Source: Candidatus Hydrogenedens sp.
GTDB taxonomy: Bacteria; Hydrogenedentota; Hydrogenedentia; Hydrogenedentales; Hydrogenedentaceae
Length of the DNA: 32,192 bases
NCBI GenBank assembly: GCA_035378955.1
Contig: DAOSUS010000036.1
Span: forward strand, 1-32,192
Direction of reading: 5' to 3'
Part shown: piece after piece, positions 31,560-32,192 of the stretch
Numbering within the stretch: the stretch's first letter is position 1
Layout of the letters: each line of letters opens with the position of its first letter
Position numbers and translations under genes: made by a program
Notes under the pieces: model-generated
What the model was told of the DNA's origin: nothing
What the model saw: only the letters and a program-made list of their open reading frames with translations
Database searches by the model: none

Positions 31560-32192
31560 TTAATGATGCCTAATATAGTATATAACTTTCTTAATTGCAT
31601 CTACAATATATTGAATATTTTCTTCTGTCAATAAAGGATGGAGCGGTAGTGATAATATCTCTTTAGAAATTTGTGTAGCAGTAGGGCAATCCTCAGGACG
31701 AACACCACAAACCTGTTGGATATAAGGATGTAAATGGACACCATAAAAATGTATCCCTGTCCCGATATTTTCCTGACGGAGCATAAAAGCAATTTCGTCT
31801 CTCGTTTTATTTACCTTTTGCGGATTAATACGAATAATGAACAAGTGCCAAGCGTGTTGGACATAATCTTTTACAGTAGGAAGAATTATTTCATCTATTT
31901 CAGAAAGGGAGTAAAAATATCTTGTGGCTAATCTCTGACGAACACTATTGAAAGAGTGTAACTTTTTTATCTGTTCCATTCCAATACTTGCAGAGATATT
32001 ACTCATAGCATACTTGAACCCAGCAGTTATCAATTCTTGCGGTCGAAGAAATGCACTTCTACCATATCTATCCCATGCGGTATCCGTTAAACCATTTGTT
32101 GCAAGAATACGAAGGTATTTTGCTTCCTCTGTATCGGACAGAGTAATCATACCCCCTTCAATCGTTGTTATGTTTTTTGTGGCATAGAAACT
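31560..32192 (-). CDS. DegT/DnrJ/EryC1-family sugar aminotransferase (5' end cut by window edge)
   Basis: The minus-strand frame is open at the right edge, giving the last 211 residues of a protein whose family length is about 370-400. The first visible residues, SFYATKNITTIEGG, contain the PLP-binding lysine of this family (visible residue 6). GFKYAMSNISASIGMEQIKKL, QHAWHLFIIR, GIHFYGVHLHPY and LPLHPLLTEENIQYIVDAI follow, all typical. Members transfer amino groups to nucleotide-linked ketosugars for lipopolysaccharide, capsule or glycan decoration. The start is outside the window; an internal ATG at 32150 is not the real start because the motif before it is intact. Confidence 0.93.
   Translation of the reverse strand, partial: SFYATKNITTIEGGMITLSDTEEAKYLRILATNGLTDTAWDRYGRSAFLRPQELITAGFKYAMSNISASIGMEQIKKLHSFNSVRQRLATRYFYSLSEIDEIILPTVKDYVQHAWHLFIIRINPQKVNKTRDEIAFMLRQENIGTGIHFYGVHLHPYIQQVCGVRPEDCPTATQISKEILSLPLHPLLTEENIQYIVDAIKKVIYYIRHH

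Noticed and set aside
32148..32150. ATG at 32150 as the start of a complete 196-residue aminotransferase
   Set aside because: The frame continues to the window edge and the upstream residues contain the PLP-lysine motif, so the gene is truncated by the window.

Overview
This window is compact, AT-rich bacterial chromosome. It carries about 29 protein genes and three tRNA genes. I see no insertion sequence, prophage, CRISPR array, rRNA or assembly-type frameshift. Several features recall anaerobic environmental lineages such as Candidatus Hydrogenedentota and the Lentisphaerota/PVC-like groups: a secreted protein with a Gly-Glu linker, a CGC motif and a C-terminal membrane helix; a TIGR04073-type exosortase-associated small protein; a DUF4091 glycan-active-type protein; and a DUF2804 protein. 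That placement is inference from family content, not a measured result.

Region 1 (1-4335) is housekeeping. On the minus strand, in transcription order, come tRNA-Glu, tRNA-Gln, prs, rplY, a terminator, pth, ilvN, a second terminator, and a CdsZ-type zinc-ribbon gene cut by the left edge. The order tRNA-Gln/prs/rplY/pth recurs in distant bacteria. A plus-strand tRNA-Val sits just right of this block.

Region 2 (4399-9844) is the translation and membrane-insertion operon rpmH-rnpA-yidD-yidC-jag-mnmE on the minus strand. In many bacteria this cluster lies beside dnaA/oriC. Here the far side is a divergent orphan PilT-like ATPase with a near-consensus promoter, and I see no DnaA boxes.

Region 3 (11796-20440) holds a membrane-anchored SGNH-hydrolase-like protein, a serine acetyltransferase (cysE), two coupled zinc-dependent medium-chain dehydrogenases, a divergent secreted DUF4091 protein of about 990 residues and an MFS transporter. 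The dehydrogenases, DUF4091 protein and transporter could together form a carbohydrate or polyol use module.

Region 4 (19130-23129) is a minus-strand run: a secreted three-repeat protein with a possible C-terminal sorting signal; then, from its own strong promoter, the TIGR04073-type protein, an unrecognised 86-residue protein, an HDOD signalling protein and the MFS transporter. The sorted-protein candidate beside an exosortase-associated-type protein is the most unusual feature here.

Region 5 (23275-30941) is a series of plus-strand, mostly single genes: a PHP-domain protein, a DUF3810 membrane metallopeptidase-like protein, purN, a DUF2804 protein, a MshEN/GspE-N plus cyclic-nucleotide-binding fusion (possible two-messenger sensor), a GNAT acetyltransferase and a HAD phosphatase. 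The right edge (30953-32192, minus strand) has a YvyF-like zinc-ribbon protein and the C-terminal part of a DegT/DnrJ sugar aminotransferase. Several starts were moved downstream of the longest reading frame because the longer versions begin with TTG or lack a ribosome binding site, while an ATG with a good site lies just inside.
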